NCBI GenBank assembly: GCA_038002745.1
Contig: JBBODD010000001.1
Location: 1,364,001-1,428,000, forward strand
Length of the DNA: 64,000 bases
Direction of reading: 5' to 3'
Origin: Bacillus sp. FSL H8-0547
GTDB taxonomy: Bacteria; Bacillota; Bacilli; Bacillales; Bacillaceae
A program made the translations under genes and the position numbers. How positions within the stretch are numbered: position 1 is the stretch's first letter; every line of letters begins with the position of its first letter. The notes beneath the pieces are model-generated. The model saw nothing but the letters and a program-made list of their open reading frames with translations, had not been told where the DNA came from and did no database searches. Positions 15,482 through 22,956 of the stretch are shown here, in pieces.

Positions 15482-15742
15482 TTAAACGCTGAATTGTGCG
15501 CCACGCTCATTTGATTGGGACGGAAGACCTTTTTCTTCCACCTCATCACGCAGCAGGCCGACAGCCTCTGCATAACGAAGCCATGTGTCCACACTCGCGA
15601 TGACAACGCGCGCTTCAACAGTCAGAATTTCAATTCCAACGACAGACACTCTGACAAACGCATCAATGACAATCCCCTTGTCGAGAATCCGGTCAATAAC
15701 CTCTGCCAGACTTGAACTGTCCGTACTTTTTTGAATAGCCAT
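15482..15742 (-). CDS. gvpB: Gas vesicle structural protein GvpB (second GvpA copy)
   Basis: An 86-residue shell protein nearly identical to the one at 16792-17058 up to residue about 70 ([20 protein letters not shown]). The two differ mostly in the tail ([17 protein letters not shown] here). GvpA-type subunits form the ribs of the gas-permeable vesicle wall. GGAG precedes the ATG at good spacing. Two near-identical shell genes separated by gvpP and gvpQ match the P. megaterium cluster. Confidence 0.95.
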   Translation of the reverse strand: MAIQKSTDSSSLAEVIDRILDKGIVIDAFVRVSVVGIEILTVEARVVIASVDTWLRYAEAVGLLRDEVEEKGLPSQSNERGAQFSV

Positions 15743-15745
15743 TCT

Positions 15746-16234
15746 TCATTCTCCTTTCGGTTGTGAACCCATTGTCCTGACGTTAGAAGACGATTTAATA
15801 TCATTGGAACTCTTGATTTTCACCGAGCTTTTAATGTCAGTCGAGCTCTTTATTTTCCGGGCGCTCTTGATATCGTTATACCCTTTAACCTTTTTCTTTT
15901 CAGATGATGATGATGAAGACATCTTTTTCTGAAACTCATCACCGGCTTCTTTCACATTGCCGAGCTTATCTTTTACAGACAGAAGAACATCCTGAACTTT
16001 TTCCTTTGCTTCCTCAGCTTTGCCGTGAACTTTATCGGCATTCTCATCTTTGGCACGGCCAAGCTTTTCCGAAGCTTCGTTCATTTTCCCCTGCAGCTTT
16101 TCTTCTGTAGCCTCGACAAATTTTTCTTTCGCCTTTTCCTTTACCTTTTCTTCTATCTTCTCTTTTACAGGCTCGGGACTCTTGTCGAAGATTTTCTTGC
16201 CTGCCTTAAAAAGCGCTTTTTTCATGTCATCCAT
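15746..16234 (-). CDS. gvpQ: GvpQ with Lys/Ser repeat tail
   Basis: A 162-residue, highly charged accessory protein. Residues about 15-100 form Lys/Glu-rich helices (KEKIEEKVKEKAKEKFVEAT). The C-terminal part carries four to five tandem units of the type (K/D)IKSS.(D/V), visible as KIKSSTDIKSS, VKIKSSNDIKSS and onward, then RTMGSQPKGE. The role is unknown; the place after gvpP matches gvpQ. It ends four bases before gvpB. Confidence 0.82.
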   Translation of the reverse strand: MDDMKKALFKAGKKIFDKSPEPVKEKIEEKVKEKAKEKFVEATEEKLQGKMNEASEKLGRAKDENADKVHGKAEEAKEKVQDVLLSVKDKLGNVKEAGDEFQKKMSSSSSSEKKKVKGYNDIKSARKIKSSTDIKSSVKIKSSNDIKSSSNVRTMGSQPKGE

Positions 16235-16259
16235 GCCATCACCCTTTCAGGGCAAACTG

Positions 16260-16751
16260 CTATTTCTTGGCCTCTATCAGCTGATTCAGCATCTCTTCAA
16301 TCCGCTGCAGCTGGTCGTTCATATTCTTGTTCTCTTCTTTCAGCTCATTATATTGAGAAGAATTCAATTCATTCTCGCCGCCTGAATCCTTTTCTGAATT
16401 TGATTCTTTGTCTCTCTTCTTCTTAGGGACCAAAAGGCTCGTAATGTTGCCTTTGTCCAAATATCCCGTTGCCGTCTGGCGAAGCGCTGCCATCGCCTGT
16501 TCTGCAATAATTTCCTGTGCTGTTCTTCTGAGCTCCTTGCCTGCCGATCTTACAATCTCGGACTGGCTGAGGCTTCCGAACACTTTTTTGCTCGTTTCAG
16601 GACTTGAAAGCAGCCCGATTCCCGCTCCAACGACACCGCCGAGAATCGCCATATTAATTTGATTCTGCTGCCTGTCATCCTGCTCTTCGCTTTGATTCTG
16701 CTGTTCCGTTTCTTCCTGGTTTTCCATTTTCTCTTTTGTCTCTTTAGCCAT
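16260..16751 (-). CDS. gvpP: GvpP, glycine-zipper/coiled-coil accessory protein
   Basis: A 163-residue protein. The acidic N-terminus (residues 1-30) is followed by a glycine-rich hydrophobic segment (ILGGVVGAGIGLLSSPETSK), then an amphipathic region, and it ends in a coiled coil (NELKEENKNMNDQLQRIEE). Both the glycine segment and the coiled coil recur in GvpT, so the two genes look paralogous. The position after gvpA matches gvpP. Confidence 0.82.
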   Translation of the reverse strand: MAKETKEKMENQEETEQQNQSEEQDDRQQNQINMAILGGVVGAGIGLLSSPETSKKVFGSLSQSEIVRSAGKELRRTAQEIIAEQAMAALRQTATGYLDKGNITSLLVPKKKRDKESNSEKDSGGENELNSSQYNELKEENKNMNDQLQRIEEMLNQLIEAKK

Positions 16752-16791
16752 GTTTCATCCTCATTTCTCCATAGATTTATCGTTTTTCCTA

Positions 16792-17058
16792 TTAAAATGT
16801 AAAAGCTGACTGGTTGCCTCGCTCATTCTTTTGGCTCTTAAGACCCTCTTCCTCCACTTCATCCCGAAGAAGACCAACAGCTTCTGCATAGCGAAGCCAT
16901 GTATCGACACTCGCGATGACAACCCTCGCTTCTACTGTTAAAATCTCGATTCCCACAAGCGACACTCTGACAAATGCATCAATGACGATCCCTTTATCAA
17001 GAATCCGGTCTATCACTTCAGCCAAACTGGAACTGTCCGTACTTTTTTGAATACTCAC
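16792..17058 (-). CDS. gvpA: Gas vesicle structural protein GvpA
   Basis: An 88-residue first gene of the operon, with GTG start and AAAGGAG 11 bases upstream. It has the classical GvpA core: [20 protein letters not shown], then [20 protein letters not shown], then [16 protein letters not shown]. The hydrophobic face of this beta hairpin lines the vesicle lumen. The hydrophilic tail ([20 protein letters not shown]) is longer than in cyanobacterial GvpA. It and gvpB are the two main shell subunits. Confidence 0.95.
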   Translation of the reverse strand: MSIQKSTDSSSLAEVIDRILDKGIVIDAFVRVSLVGIEILTVEARVVIASVDTWLRYAEAVGLLRDEVEEEGLKSQKNERGNQSAFTF

Positions 17059-17120
17059 TGACTAACAAGCTCCTTTCATTGACGATAGAGGCGTGCCCTT
17101 ATCGCTTTGTTACTTGGGAT

Positions 17121-17146
17121 ATACCTTCTAAAACGCCCCTTAAAAC
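17121..17146 (-). promoter_or_regulatory. Candidate sigma-B-type promoter of the gvp operon
   Basis: On the minus strand GTTTTA (17141-17146), 14 bases, AGGTAT (17121-17126) fits the sigma-B pattern GTTTAA-N12-14-GGGTAT, about 60 bases before gvpA. No convincing sigma-A pair was found in the 379-base gap 17059-17437, which otherwise holds only the terminator at 17341. Confidence 0.45.
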
Positions 17147-17340
17147 ATGACTTGGATAATAGTAGAAATAAGATTCCGTGATTTTCCAGTATTTCCGCTT
17201 CAAATTTCGAAAACGTCTTCAAAAAAGCCTGAAACGAATGGATTTTCAGAAGATTTCAAAGAGTTTTATGACAATTAAAACAGTTTTGTTACAAGATGAT
17301 GACGGAGTGATCCAGGAGAGGTTTTTTTACGTTAAGACGT

Positions 17341-17372
17341 GAAAAAGCCCCGCATTGGAGAATACGGGGCTG
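17341..17372 (-). terminator. Terminator of the DUF5381 array
   Basis: AGCCCCG (17346-17352) and CGGGGCT (17365-17371) with T5 following on the minus strand. It ends the transcript that carries five DUF5381 genes. Confidence 0.88.
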
Positions 17373-17437
17373 ATAATGACGTCTATTATATTGACTGGAA
17401 GGTAAACGTCCTTTTGGGGATGAAAAAGAGATTATAC

Positions 17438-17983
17438 TTATAAACCATGCTTCCGTTCAAACTTCAAACTCTTCAGCAGATCGTGATTGCTGACCTTATG
17501 GTCCCATGTTTTTTTAGCTTCCAGATTCATATAGGGATAAACAAATTCGTCTATCCTTTCATAGAAGGTAAAATCATTCAGTACAATGTAAGTTTTGATG
17601 ACATATTTTTTTCCGCTTGTTGTTTTCACTGCTACATTATTGTATAAAGTAAACCGGTTACGCTCTAAATCAATATCCTGTATGTCAGATAGGTTAATGG
17701 AGAATTTTTTTGAAGCAAGAGTGCCGTCTCTTCCAGGATATATGCTGAAGAGGACTTTTCCGGGCAAAAAACCAGGCAGACCCCAGAAGGTCAAATAGCT
17801 CATAATTGGAAGAAAGATCACACCTGCCCCAATATACAAGATGGAATAGGCTGAGCTAAACTGAAACCCCTGGAAGATTAAGAAAAGGCAGACGGCTGTC
17901 CCGCCGATTGTGAACAGCCCTGACCAAACACGCATGAAGGTGGAGGGTTTGATTTTCACTTCTGATTCAGGATGATGGTGCAC
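17438..17983 (-). CDS. DUF5381 (YfjD-like) membrane protein, copy 6
   Basis: A 181-residue, last paralogue of the array. Two hydrophobic segments lie near residues 15-75 (SGLFTIGGTAVCLFLIFQGF and YILYIGAG-type stretch), followed by FWGLPGFLPGKVLFSIYPG and a soluble domain ending FVYPYMNLEAKKTWDHK. The open frame continues upstream into copy 5, but a GTG at 17983 with AAGGAGG eight bases before it gives the normal family length and removes the overlap. It is probably an immunity protein for the YfjB-like toxins encoded upstream; this is inference. Confidence 0.75.
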   Translation of the reverse strand: MHHHPESEVKIKPSTFMRVWSGLFTIGGTAVCLFLIFQGFQFSSAYSILYIGAGVIFLPIMSYLTFWGLPGFLPGKVLFSIYPGRDGTLASKKFSINLSDIQDIDLERNRFTLYNNVAVKTTSGKKYVIKTYIVLNDFTFYERIDEFVYPYMNLEAKKTWDHKVSNHDLLKSLKFERKHGL

Positions 17984-18018
17984 AGCACTTTCCTCCTTAC
18001 GTTTTGCCTGCTTATTTT

Positions 18019-18561
18019 TCAGCTTGTATGATTTTTTCTTACATACCTCACATCTTCTAAAAACTGGCTGTTTTCCATTTTTCGATTCCAAACCTCTTTA
18101 GCAAGGGGATTCATATACGGAAAAACATAATTATCAAAGTTTTTGACGAAGGTTATTTCACTAATTACGTTATAGGTTTTAATGTAATGAGTTTTTCCGT
18201 TTGTTGTTGTAATACGAATATTGTTAAATAAAGTGAGTATATTTCTGGCCAACTCAATTTCTTTTATCTCTTTGATGGGAATTGTATTTTTCTTATATTT
18301 TACTAACCCATCTTCACCCGGAATAATCTCAAATAATACTTTTCCGGGAATGTATGCAGGAAGGCCCCAGAACGCCATGTTAGCAAAATACGGAAACAGG
18401 AAAAGTCCTGTGCCTAGATAAATTAGAGAGTAAGCAGAACTAAACTTTATTCCTTGCCATGCAAGAAAGGCACATGCGGCAGTTCCCCCCATGGTAAAAA
18501 GCCCTGACCATACCCTCAAAAAGTTCAACGGACGAATTTTAATTGCAGATGTTGAAACCAT
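18019..18561 (-). CDS. DUF5381 (YfjD-like) membrane protein, copy 5
   Basis: A 180-residue paralogue with the family layout: two N-terminal membrane segments (WSGLFTMGGTAACAFLAWQG), FWGLPAYIPGKVLFEIIPGE at about residues 60-80, a beta-rich domain (IELARNILTLFNNIRITTTN), and the C-terminal signature FPYMNPLAKEVWNRK. GGAGG precedes the ATG. It is most similar to copy 2 (shared WGLPAYIPGK and FPYMNP/AYPYMNP with AKEVW), suggesting local duplication. It is predicted to act as immunity protein, by context only. Confidence 0.75.
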   Translation of the reverse strand: MVSTSAIKIRPLNFLRVWSGLFTMGGTAACAFLAWQGIKFSSAYSLIYLGTGLFLFPYFANMAFWGLPAYIPGKVLFEIIPGEDGLVKYKKNTIPIKEIKEIELARNILTLFNNIRITTTNGKTHYIKTYNVISEITFVKNFDNYVFPYMNPLAKEVWNRKMENSQFLEDVRYVRKNHTS

Positions 18562-18632
18562 GGTTTTTCTGCCTCCTCCTTTCTATTTTATTTTCATCCA
18601 CCAATCGATTAAGCTCATTTTGGTAGAAGTTT

Positions 18633-19181
18633 TTATATCTCATGATTTCTTCTTTCGTAACCCATACTCTTTAAAATTTGATCGTTTGAAATTTTTCGAT
18701 CCCATATTTTTCTTGCATTTTCCTCCATATGCGGGTAGACGTGTTCGTCAACAATGTCATAAAAGTTGACTTCATGAAGAAGGTTATATGTTTTGAACTT
18801 GATTCTTTTTTCATCAAAGGTTTCCACATAAATTTCGTTAAACAAATTAATGGGGTTTCTTTTGTAGTCGATATTTTTTATGTTAATAAATTCTACTTCG
18901 GCTTTTTTTGAAACAATTTTACCTTTACTGCCAGGGAAAATTCTAAATAAAACCTTACCAGGAACAAAACCCGGCAATGCCCATATCGCTTCGTAAACGA
19001 AGAAGGGCAAAAACATTAGCCCGCCTCCCAAATAAATGAGAGCATAATTAGATTCAAACTTTAATCCGTTATATATTAGAACAACACAAGATATTAATCC
19101 GCCAAATACAAATAAAAACATCCATACATACATGAGAAATGGACCTCTTATTCTAATGACATCTGATGTTTGAGAAGACAT
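18633..19181 (-). CDS. DUF5381 (YfjD-like) membrane protein, copy 4
   Basis: A 182-residue paralogue, the most diverged of the six. The membrane part has YVWMFLFVFGGLISCVVLIY. The conserved proline/glycine turn is WALPGFVPGKVLFRIFPGSK. The soluble part has IDYKRNPINLFNEIYVETFD and ends HVYPHMEENARKIWDRK, so the YPYMN motif is altered to YPHME. AGGAG precedes the ATG. The divergence suggests a different toxin specificity, if the immunity role is right. Confidence 0.72.
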   Translation of the reverse strand: MSSQTSDVIRIRGPFLMYVWMFLFVFGGLISCVVLIYNGLKFESNYALIYLGGGLMFLPFFVYEAIWALPGFVPGKVLFRIFPGSKGKIVSKKAEVEFINIKNIDYKRNPINLFNEIYVETFDEKRIKFKTYNLLHEVNFYDIVDEHVYPHMEENARKIWDRKISNDQILKSMGYERRNHEI

Positions 19182-19309
19182 CCCCTGCAGCTCCTTTTTG
19201 CTGTTAATGGATTCTGGTAAGATTTTGCGCTATTTATCAAGAGGATAGATGGCCTATTATACTTACGGGTATCAACTTATTTCACTTTGTACTAGTTGCA
19301 TTGTAAACG

Positions 19310-19858
19310 TTACTCCATTTTCCTTTCATACTTTGCATCTATGTACAGCTGATTTAAATTTACATGCCGGTCCCATACTGCTTTAGCATCCTGATTCATG
19401 TATGGGTAGATATATTGGTCAACTAAAACAGCAAAGTCAGTATCATCAAGCTGATTGTATGTCCTGATTTTTGCGGTCTTTCCATCATACGTTTCAATGA
19501 CAATGTCATTGATCAGGTTAAGGGGATTCCTTGCGAAGCGAATATTTTTTATACTTGTAAATGGGATTTTCTTATGTTTACTTTCCACACTCCCATTCGG
19601 ACCCTCAGTCAATTTCAAAAGAACCTTCCCTGGTATAAAGCCGGGAAGCGACCAAGTTGTCAGATACAGAAAGACAGGAGACAGCACTATGCCTCCTCCA
19701 AGGTAGAAGAACGAGTACTTCGAATCAAATTTTAAGCCATTCACTATGAGAAACATGCATACTGCAAGACCGCCGAACGTTGCAAGTAGCATCCAGACAT
19801 ACATGAATTTGGAGCCTTTGACGAGGATTGAGTTAAGATTTTTTTCCAGATTGAGCAA
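19310..19858 (-). CDS. DUF5381 (YfjD-like) membrane protein, copy 3
   Basis: About 182 residues. The start is set at TTG 19858 (TTG-CTC-AAT) because GGGAGG lies eight bases upstream and copy 1 begins with the same three codons; an ATG at 19876 has no ribosome-binding site. The membrane part is YVWMLLATFGGLAVCMFLIV, the turn motif SLPGFIPGKVLLKLTEGPNG, and the C-terminal signature YIYPYMNQDAKAVWDRHVNL. The last is almost identical in copy 1, so copies 1 and 3 form a subgroup split by the second toxin gene. Confidence 0.75.
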   Translation of the reverse strand: MLNLEKNLNSILVKGSKFMYVWMLLATFGGLAVCMFLIVNGLKFDSKYSFFYLGGGIVLSPVFLYLTTWSLPGFIPGKVLLKLTEGPNGSVESKHKKIPFTSIKNIRFARNPLNLINDIVIETYDGKTAKIRTYNQLDDTDFAVLVDQYIYPYMNQDAKAVWDRHVNLNQLYIDAKYERKME

Positions 19859-19922
19859 GTTCATATCCTCCCGCATTATTTATTTAAACAAAGCGACCTG
19901 ATTCAGGTCGCTAATTCAAGTA

Positions 19923-20483
19923 TTATTGGTCGATTTTATGATTTTTCCTTACATAATCCATATCTTTCAAATATTGATTATTTTCCACTTTTCGGTCCCA
20001 AACTTCTTTGGCGTAAGGATTCATATAAGGATACGCATAGTTATCAATCGCTTCTACAAAGGAGTATTCCATCAAAACATTGTAAGTTTTGATATAAACA
20101 GTTTTTCCATGAGTTGTGCTAATTCGAATATTATTATATAAAGTAAAGTTATTTCGAACCATCTCAATGTCATTAATCTCTCTAATTGGAACCGATTTGT
20201 TGTTTGATCTTATCACGCCATTTTCCCCACGAGTAATCTCAAATAATATTTTACCTGGGATATAAGCTGGAAGGCCCCAGAACATCAGATTCGCCATGAA
20301 TGGTAAAAACATGAGACCTGTACCAAGGTATAAAATAGAGTAAGATGAATTGAACTTTAACCCTTGAATAATAAGAAATACACAGGCAGCAGTTCCGCCT
20401 ATTGTAGCTAGACCTGACCAAATCCTCAAACCATTAGAGGGTTTGATTTTTATAGGTTGATATTGTTCCACATTTTTATTCAA
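19923..20483 (-). CDS. DUF5381 (YfjD-like) membrane protein, copy 2
   Basis: A 186-residue first paralogue after toxin 2. TTG start with AAGGGGAG ten bases upstream. The membrane segment is WSGLATIGGTAACVFLIIQG, the turn motif FWGLPAYIPGKILFEITRGE, the soluble part IEMVRNNFTLYNNIRISTTH, and the end is YAYPYMNPYAKEVWDRKVEN. Being the first gene after toxin 2 (131-base gap), it is the best candidate for that toxin's own immunity protein. A TATAAT-like box lies in the gap, but too close to the start to be convincing. Confidence 0.75.
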   Translation of the reverse strand: MNKNVEQYQPIKIKPSNGLRIWSGLATIGGTAACVFLIIQGLKFNSSYSILYLGTGLMFLPFMANLMFWGLPAYIPGKILFEITRGENGVIRSNNKSVPIREINDIEMVRNNFTLYNNIRISTTHGKTVYIKTYNVLMEYSFVEAIDNYAYPYMNPYAKEVWDRKVENNQYLKDMDYVRKNHKIDQ

Positions 20484-20613
20484 ATTTACAATTCTCCCCT
20501 TTGAATTATAGAATGCAAACTTAATATTTAAAGATATTTAAATGGTTAATTAAACTTTCTTGACACAATGACAGAAAGTGTTTGCAAAGTATATATTCCA
20601 CTTAGACACCACT

Positions 20614-21855
20614 TTAAAAGACTGAAAGTTTTTTTTCAAAAAAATCCTTTGCATCTTTGACTAATGAACTCGCAGTTTCTTCAGCTCTGTTCTTTAACGC
20701 TTCTGCTTTACCGAGAGGATCTTTTAATGTTTGTTTAATTTCTTCATTCAAATTATGTTTAACATCATCGAAGTCATTTTTCACTTCACCAACGTAGGTA
20801 TAAAAACCTTTTACGGTACTTATTCCTGAGTCAATTGAATCTTGAAACTTAATTGCTGTTCTCTCTGCGAAGCCTGCAGTTAATTTGGCAACATACTCTC
20901 CTGCAAAACCTCCTACTGCCGACCCTATCGCACCTCCAGCTACAGTACCCATAGGTCCAGCAACACTTAAAAGTGCACCGCCTATTACTGCACCACCAAC
21001 AGAAAAACCAGTAATCATTAAGGTATTATTAATTGCATTCCCAACAGCTTTAGCATTTTCACGTTTAAGAACAGCTGGATTATCTCCGTATTTAGCGTAA
21101 TTTTCAGATATTTTCAAACCCATACCTAATGTCTCCACAGCACTAGTTACAAATAAAGTCAGGCCCGCATTAGATCTTGCAAATGTTTTGCTAGTACTGA
21201 GAAAGTTTTTGATTTCCGTTTTGTTTAAAGTTCCTCTCAATAACCTATCTCGAGCTATTTTACTACTCTTTTGATGATCAATAACCTCTTGCGGTAAATA
21301 TTTTGCATATTTTTTGTGAACCAAATCTGCAAATGGAGCATTTCTTAGATCCTCTCTAAAAAAACTTGTTGGACTTACATATCCCCTAAACACATTTCTG
21401 TATTTAGATCCGTCTACATTTCTAGACAGGTTTAGAAGCTCATTTGCGTGTCTAAACCCAAACGAACCGTCTGCTTTTTTAAAAAACCTTGTAAGTCCCA
21501 ATCCATAATATAAAGCCTGATTACTTACCAGCGCTCCCATTGCAGTAAGGGTCCCATACTTATCATACAAATTGTACATCTTTCCAATATAGTCATCTTG
21601 CTCCACAAACTTTTCAGCTGTGTTTCGTATATCCTGCTCCATTTCACTTAATCTGTTAACCAGTTCACTTCCAGTTTGCCATGTATCACCTACATTGGAA
21701 AAACAGTGAGTGTATTCATAAGGAGCACTCATAATTAAATTCGCAAGTCTTAGATGAAGGTCTTTGTAGTCAAATTCCAAGTCAGATATCTTATGTACAA
21801 ATCCGTTTGCCAGATTTTCCATTTCAGCTGGATTAATCGATATCTCTTTCGACAT
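20614..21855 (-). CDS. YfjB-like type VII substrate, toxin 2 (glycine zipper)
   Basis: 413 residues, paralogous to the protein at 23780-25027. The N-terminal about 115 residues are helical with a W-x-T-G turn (VGDTWQTGSELVNRL), like WXG100 and LXG substrates. The middle has the shared FADLVHKKYAKYLPQEVIDH segment. Residues about 270-345 form a glycine zipper (FSVGGAVIGGALLSVAGPMG and GGAIGSAVGGFAGEYVAKLT) of the kind that inserts into membranes. The C-terminus is charged and helical. It is probably a secreted membrane-active toxin: inferred from domain design and the following immunity-like genes. No enzymatic motif was seen. Confidence 0.65.
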   Translation of the reverse strand: MSKEISINPAEMENLANGFVHKISDLEFDYKDLHLRLANLIMSAPYEYTHCFSNVGDTWQTGSELVNRLSEMEQDIRNTAEKFVEQDDYIGKMYNLYDKYGTLTAMGALVSNQALYYGLGLTRFFKKADGSFGFRHANELLNLSRNVDGSKYRNVFRGYVSPTSFFREDLRNAPFADLVHKKYAKYLPQEVIDHQKSSKIARDRLLRGTLNKTEIKNFLSTSKTFARSNAGLTLFVTSAVETLGMGLKISENYAKYGDNPAVLKRENAKAVGNAINNTLMITGFSVGGAVIGGALLSVAGPMGTVAGGAIGSAVGGFAGEYVAKLTAGFAERTAIKFQDSIDSGISTVKGFYTYVGEVKNDFDDVKHNLNEEIKQTLKDPLGKAEALKNRAEETASSLVKDAKDFFEKKLSVF

Positions 21856-21895
21856 ACTTTTTTTTGCCCCTTTCTGAGTAAAGAAAGATTAATTT

Positions 21896-22033
21896 TTAAA
21901 TGAAATACTGTAAGTAATATCCTAATATACCTATTTGAATAGGCAGGATAAAGAGGTCTATGCAGCCGGGAAGTACGCAGCCGCCCCTGGCAGCATCATT
22001 AGGATCCTGGTTGTTCTTTTTCTTATTTGACAT
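21896..22033 (-). CDS. Tiny Cys-containing membrane peptide s3 (45 aa)
   Basis: Reads MSNKKKNNQDPNDAARGGCV and then LPGCIDLFILPIQIGILGYY plus LQYFI. A basic hydrophilic head precedes Cys-x4-Cys and one hydrophobic segment with the motif P-(I/L)-Q-x-GILGY. Two more members are at 22051 and 25064. GAGGTGGG lies upstream of the ATG. It sits 40 bases before toxin 2 and is too short for usual gene calling. The function is unknown. Confidence 0.65.
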   Translation of the reverse strand: MSNKKKNNQDPNDAARGGCVLPGCIDLFILPIQIGILGYYLQYFI

Positions 22034-22050
22034 AAAGCCCACCTCTAAAA

Positions 22051-22212
22051 TTAAGATAAAGTTAACAGCTGATAACCCAATATTCCCAATTGCAGGGGGA
22101 TAAGAAATATGTCCAAGCAGCTCGGCATACAGCCATCGTCTCCCGGGAGATCCTTTTTCTTCTTTTTTCGATTGTAATTTGGATCGTGGTCATACCTGTG
22201 ATCGTTTCTCAT
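22051..22212 (-). CDS. Tiny Cys-containing membrane peptide s2 (53 aa)
   Basis: Begins MRNDHRYDHDPNYNRKKKKK, then DDGCMPSCLDIFLIPLQLGI and LGYQLLTLS. The head HRYDHDPNYN(K/R)KKKKK is almost identical to that of s1 at 25064, and the tail shares C-x3-C, (I/L)P(I/L)Q and GILGYQ. Repetition of the same small ORF before each toxin, each with a GAGGTG-type ribosome-binding site, supports it as a real gene. It is the first gene of the second toxin unit. Confidence 0.68.
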   Translation of the reverse strand: MRNDHRYDHDPNYNRKKKKKDLPGDDGCMPSCLDIFLIPLQLGILGYQLLTLS

Positions 22213-22303
22213 CGTACACCTCAGCATTCTTCATAATGACATAAAGGGGTAAAGTTTCTTATTTATAGGATTAGTCGCTTTAAAATCCTTATCAACTTAA
22301 AAT

Positions 22304-22336
22304 GGCTTCTTCCGGATATGAGGCAAGGAAGAAGCC
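22304..22336 (-). terminator. Terminator-like hairpin after DUF5381 copy 1
   Basis: GGCTTCTTCC (22304-22313) and GGAAGAAGCC (22327-22336) form a perfect ten-base stem, followed on the minus strand by ATTTTAAG. It separates the two toxin units. Confidence 0.7.
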
Positions 22337-22390
22337 AGTAAAATATCCAGGCTGACGGGAAGGACCACGCCGGATAATTTTTTCAATTAA

Positions 22391-22942
22391 TCACTGCACT
22401 GCTTTTCTCTCGTATCCAACTTCATCAAACAGCTTGCTTAGGTTCACATGTCGATCCCAAACTTTTTTGGCATCCTGATTCATATAAGGATATATATACT
22501 GATCTACTAAGATAGAGAAATCAGTATCATCAATCAGATCATAAGTGGGAATTCGAAATGATTTTCCATCAAAGGTTTCAATGTACATACTGTTTACCAA
22601 CGTCAGGCCATTCCGACGCAATTCAATTAATTTTATTGCTTCAAAAGGGATATCTCCTTTTTTAGAACGCAAAGAGCCTCCTGGTCCTTGCGTTAATGTT
22701 ACCAGTGTTCTTCCGGGAATCATTCCAGGGAGGAACCACAGGAACAGATAACAAAAAACAGGGAAAAAGATAAATCCTCCAATCATCCATACAAACGAGA
22801 AAGCCGAACTGAACTTCAGCCCCTCAATAATTAAATATCCTGTTCCAAGTAAACCTCCTACTAAGAAGGCTGCCAGGATGCCATAATAAAACTTGCTTCC
22901 TTTGATGTATATTTCCTTGCCGGATTCTCTGAAATTGAGCAA
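22391..22942 (-). CDS. DUF5381 (YfjD-like) membrane protein, copy 1
   Basis: 183 residues, starting TTG-CTC-AAT with AAGGAGG seven bases upstream. The membrane segments are KFYYGILAAFLVGGLLGTGY and a second around residues 40-70. The turn motif is FLPGMIPGRTLVTLTQGPGG, the soluble part IELRRNGLTLVNSMYIETFD, and the C-terminal signature YIYPYMNQDAKKVWDRHVNL. It is the last gene of the first unit and the analogue of yfjD in the B. subtilis yfjA-yfjB-yfjC-yfjD order. It is probably the immunity protein for toxin 1. Confidence 0.75.
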   Translation of the reverse strand: MLNFRESGKEIYIKGSKFYYGILAAFLVGGLLGTGYLIIEGLKFSSAFSFVWMIGGFIFFPVFCYLFLWFLPGMIPGRTLVTLTQGPGGSLRSKKGDIPFEAIKLIELRRNGLTLVNSMYIETFDGKSFRIPTYDLIDDTDFSILVDQYIYPYMNQDAKKVWDRHVNLSKLFDEVGYERKAVQ

Positions 22943-22956
22943 TCTTCTTCCTCCTT

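Noticed and set aside
17984-18091. Cys-containing N-terminal extension of DUF5381 copy 6 (CEVC motif)
   Set aside because: It is the overlap with copy 5 read in another frame; a GTG with AAGGAGG at 17983 gives the family length.
20505-20510. TATAAT box before DUF5381 copy 2
   Set aside because: No matching -35 and it would leave almost no leader ahead of the ribosome-binding site.
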